Below, piece after piece: positions 7,270 to 9,299 of a DNA stretch of 9,299 nt; position 1 is the stretch's first letter, and each line of letters starts with the position of its first letter. This stretch comes from Deltaproteobacteria bacterium (GTDB lineage: Bacteria; Desulfobacterota; DAOWOC01), in assembly GCA_030642225.1 (NCBI GenBank), contig DAOWOC010000021.1:1-9299 (forward strand), written 5' to 3'. A model generated the notes under the pieces. The model was not told the origin of the DNA. It saw only the letters and a program-made list of their open reading frames with translations, and made no database searches. Made by a program: the position numbers and the translations under genes.

Positions 7270-8719
7270 CTTTTATATCCCTTGTTTCCTGTTTTTTATT
7301 TTTTTTGAGATTTTGAGTCCATGTGCCGCCTAATGCCCGGCAAAGCCTGATGCGCCATAATATGAGGCCGTGTTTAGCATTTATTAACTCACGCTCTATT
7401 ATTTGCAGTGATTCTATGGCGTTAAGTACATTAAGATAATCATCAAGGCCGTTAATATAGCGTTGTCTCGCCTCCTCAAACGTAGCCCTGGCAAGTTTTT
7501 CCTTTATTATAAGCACTTTTATATAAATTTTCTGGCTATCTTCACTCATTAAGGCGCCTTCAACCTCTTTTAAGGCTGTAAGTATGGTTTTTTTGTAATT
7601 TTCAAGTCTTTCCTCTACAATGGCCTTACGGAGTTTTATCTCCTGATTCTTGCGGTGACCGTCAAACAGGGTTACAGCAATACTGTCTCCAATGCTCCAT
7701 ACCCATCTTTCAAGCAGCCTGGAATAGTCTGTAGAAACATAGCCGGTTGAACCAAAGATTTTAAATGATGGGTAAAGGTTGGCCACAGCTGCGCCAACCC
7801 TGTTGTCTGCGACTATTATTCTCAGTTGGGCTGCCTTTACATCCGGTCGTTTTGTAAGGAGATCGGATGGTATGCCGATAGCAGGTTGTTCCCATATATC
7901 GGGCAGCCCCCCCGGGATATTTTCAAAAGGTGTATTTGGTGTTCTGCCAAGCAATAGATTGATCTGATGTTTGAGCGTTGTTATTGAGGATTGGGTAAGA
8001 GGCAGCTTTGCTTTTAAGTTTGCAACCTGTAGACGCTGCATAAGGACATTCATGCTGTTTGCAATACCATTAGCAAATCGCATCTCAATGAGTTTTGTAT
8101 AAAGAATATTATTTTCAAGCTGTTTATTGATCAGCTTAAGCTGTATTTGCTGTTCGATTAATGTATACCATAATTCCGCAGCCTGAGCAGTAATAGTCAT
8201 TACTATGGTTTCAAGATCAAGGCGATTTGCCTTAAAATCATTTTTCGCTGCCCGATCAAGCGAGGCTATTTTCCCCCAGAGATCAATCTCATAACTTGCT
8301 TCAAGGTTTATATAATGCCGGTTTGAATAATAGGCATCTGTTATCAGCCCCCCTGAAAAGATATCTGAAAAGATATCTGTTTTTGTAATATTTGACCTTG
8401 CTCTGGAATTTCCGCCTTTAAGCATAATATTCGGCCACCATGCCGCCCCTTTTTGTTTTGAGATAGCCATGACCTGAGCAAGCCGACTCCAGGCCATTAT
8501 AATATCAGGGCTGTTTACAAGGATTTTATCAATAAGCCGGTTTAAATCCGAATCATTAAATGTGTGCCACCATTCTTCATCCCCGGTAATTTCAGAATTA
8601 TTGTAAGAATATAATGCTGGAATCCTGATTTGAGCCCCGGGATTCTTAGTTGCCTTGTAAACACCACAGGATACAAGAGGCAGGGTTATGAGTATGAGAA
8701 ACAGCCTTTTAAATCTCAT
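7253..8719 (-). CDS. outer membrane factor lipoprotein (NodT/OprM, TolC superfamily)
   Basis: A 488-residue outer-membrane channel subunit for a tripartite efflux pump. The N-terminus is a lipoprotein signal: MRFKR, a hydrophobic stretch, then lipobox LVSC with C18 as the predicted lipidated residue. Family marks include EEWWHTFNDSDLNRLI (48-63), YEIDLWGK (143-150), the internal-repeat loop IPSDLLTKRPDVKAAQLRI (283-301), VTLFDGHRKNQEI (349-361) and LCRALGGTW near the end (459-467). Two long helical hairpin repeats typical of OprM are consistent with this length. It is the first gene of the - strand operon. The ATG at 8719 is preceded by GGAAA at 6-7 nt spacing, and translation from it begins directly with the signal peptide. 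The channel is predicted to trimerise in the outer membrane and dock on the adaptor encoded next. Confidence 0.93.
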   Translation of the reverse strand: MRFKRLFLILITLPLVSCGVYKATKNPGAQIRIPALYSYNNSEITGDEEWWHTFNDSDLNRLIDKILVNSPDIIMAWSRLAQVMAISKQKGAAWWPNIMLKGGNSRARSNITKTDIFSDIFSGGLITDAYYSNRHYINLEASYEIDLWGKIASLDRAAKNDFKANRLDLETIVMTITAQAAELWYTLIEQQIQLKLINKQLENNILYTKLIEMRFANGIANSMNVLMQRLQVANLKAKLPLTQSSITTLKHQINLLLGRTPNTPFENIPGGLPDIWEQPAIGIPSDLLTKRPDVKAAQLRIIVADNRVGAAVANLYPSFKIFGSTGYVSTDYSRLLERWVWSIGDSIAVTLFDGHRKNQEIKLRKAIVEERLENYKKTILTALKEVEGALMSEDSQKIYIKVLIIKEKLARATFEEARQRYINGLDDYLNVLNAIESLQIIERELINAKHGLILWRIRLCRALGGTWTQNLKKNKKQETRDIKGEKIL

Positions 8720-8875
8720 TATTATTTCCGGATTATGTATTATTTATTTTATACCTCAACCTTAGGTGCGAAAAAAATCGAGGGTGATAAATAATCAATA
8801 TTTAAAATAATTAAAAATATTAGCAAAATTCCCTTGTTTTAATATATGATTTCAGCAAATAAAAAAAGGAATTTT

Positions 8876-8908
8876 ATCAAAAAACGGATAGTATCCTGAT
8901 CAAAAAAC
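8876..8908. repeat. 10-bp direct repeats flanking a small palindrome
   Basis: ATCAAAAAAC occurs at 8876-8885 and again at 8899-8908, 23 bp apart start to start, close to two helical turns. Between them GGATAGTATCC (8886-8896) is a perfect palindrome with a single central base. The arrangement would suit a regulator binding site about 160-190 bp before the efflux operon start, but the repeats are A-rich and could be chance. Confidence 0.35.
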
Positions 8909-8971
8909 AAAATTAAATTATAAAGTGCAATAGGCTGAGGATATTCGACAAATTGTTTAATTATTTAAAAA

Positions 8972-9045
8972 CTGAATTTATAAAATATCCACATAATATT
9001 AATTTAAAAATCTAACATTATATAACTGTTAATATTTTAATTCAG
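8972..9045. repeat. AT-rich imperfect inverted repeat
   Basis: CTGAATT (8972-8978) faces AATTCAG (9039-9045). The pairing continues inward through AAAATA and TATTTT after a three-base bulge in the left arm, with looser matches further in. Composition is almost all A and T inside, so only the 7-bp ends plus the next 6 bp are convincing. Confidence 0.35.
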
Positions 9046-9085
9046 AAGACTTTATGTTATTTGGAAAATATTAACTCTCATGTTG

Positions 9086-9117
9086 TTGTAGAGACAATGC
9101 CTGCCTTGTTTCTACAA
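9086..9117. repeat. 12-bp hairpin/palindrome upstream of cas6
   Basis: TTGTAGAGACAA (9086-9097) and TTGTTTCTACAA (9106-9117) form a 12-bp stem with eleven Watson-Crick pairs and one G-U, around the 8-base loop TGCCTGCC. The stem is far stronger than its AT-rich surroundings. No T-tract follows on the + strand, so it is not a standard terminator for that direction. It resembles dispersed palindromic elements of the GTAGAGACAAGGC type that I recall from other bacterial genomes; that link is from memory. It ends 52 bp before the cas6 start. Confidence 0.6.
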
Positions 9118-9169
9118 TCTTTCATGTTTTGTTGTGCCCGCCAGGCATAAAGGTTATACAAAAACAATT

Positions 9170-9299
9170 ATGAAATACGAAAAATATCAGTTTTTTTCTG
9201 TTATGGAAAATGACGCATATTTGCCACCCTATAAAGGATCTACATTTAGAGGTGTTTTTGGAAGGGCATTAAAAACGGTTGTATGTGCTTTAAAACAAC
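9170..9299 (+). CDS. cas6: Cas6-type CRISPR RNA endoribonuclease, N-terminal fragment
   Basis: 43 codons run open to the window edge from ATG 9170. The N-terminus has a first beta-strand-like segment (YEKYQFFSVMEND) followed by LPPYKGSTFRGVFGRAL (residues 18-34) and VVCALKQ. The LPPYKGSxxRGxFGxAL block with a Cys shortly after matches the start of RAMP-fold Cas6 proteins, in which this Cys usually begins a cluster of cysteines. Cas6 cuts the CRISPR precursor RNA within each repeat in type I and III systems. Catalytic residues and the C-terminal glycine-rich loop lie beyond the window. There is no good ribosome binding site near the ATG; AGG at 9151 is too far away. A GTG at 9134 in the same frame would give a longer start, but the family N-terminus supports ATG 9170. 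The edge cuts the gene; it may lead a cas operon to the right. Confidence 0.7.
   Translation, partial: MKYEKYQFFSVMENDAYLPPYKGSTFRGVFGRALKTVVCALKQ

Larger units (their letters stand above)
8720..9169. other. AT-rich divergent intergenic region
   Basis: This 450-bp stretch separates the efflux operon (leftward) from cas6 (rightward) and must hold the promoters of both. I see no credible gene. On the - strand TATAAA (8753-8748) lies about 30 bases before the channel gene and could be a -10 box, but no good -35 accompanies it. On the + strand TACAAT (9113-9118) and TATACA (9155-9160) are weak candidates before cas6. Separate repeats inside the region are listed on their own. No tRNA or CRISPR array is present. 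Confidence 0.6.

Noticed and set aside
8846..8899. 17-codon frame starting ATG ATT TCA GCA in the intergenic region
   Set aside because: No ribosome binding site, A-rich lysine-heavy product, and it overlaps the direct repeat region; most likely chance.
8720..9169. CRISPR array next to cas6
   Set aside because: No regularly spaced direct repeats of 23-37 bp are present; the repeats seen are a single hairpin, a 10-bp pair and an AT-rich inverted repeat.

Overview
The window is a low-GC, protein-dense bacterial segment. It has a two-gene O-acylation module on the + strand, a complete three-gene RND efflux operon converging on it from the - strand, and the first 43 codons of a Cas6-type CRISPR RNA endonuclease on the + strand at the right edge. 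The architecture is Gram-negative: an AcrB-type inner-membrane pump, a periplasmic adaptor and an outer-membrane lipoprotein channel. The AT-rich codon use and the style of the cas6 N-terminus and intergenic repeats recall Desulfobacterota or related sulfate reducers, but that is an impression from memory and no marker gene supports it.

Left part (1-2829, + strand): a possible 38-codon tail of an upstream gene is followed by a credible rho-independent terminator (about 143-174). Next come an AlgI/DltB-like MBOAT acyltransferase (219-1667) and, 16 nt downstream, an AlgJ/AlgX-like periplasmic SGNH-type protein (1684-2829). Together they look like a transfer system in which the MBOAT protein passes acyl groups across the inner membrane and the SGNH partner places them on an exopolysaccharide. 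No polysaccharide synthesis gene is visible, so the acceptor is unknown. The SGNH partner has Gly where the Asp of the DxH motif is expected.

Middle part (2826-8719, - strand, transcribed right to left): a NodT/OprM-like outer-membrane factor lipoprotein (8719-7253), a periplasmic adaptor (7269-6124, GTG start, 17-nt overlap) and an RND permease of the AcrB/HAE1 type (5951-2826). The adaptor and permease are separated by a 172-nt gap almost filled by an imperfect inverted repeat whose arms are each built of five degenerate 7-bp units (5989-6128). One arm supplies the adaptor's stop codon. The permease stop overlaps the SGNH gene's stop tail-to-tail by 4 bp. No regulator of the pump is present.

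Right part (8720-9299): a 450-bp AT-rich intergenic region between the divergent efflux operon and cas6. It carries a short palindrome flanked by 10-bp direct repeats, a long AT-rich imperfect inverted repeat and a strong 12-bp hairpin just upstream of cas6. No CRISPR repeat array is visible here; if a CRISPR-Cas locus exists it lies to the right of the window.
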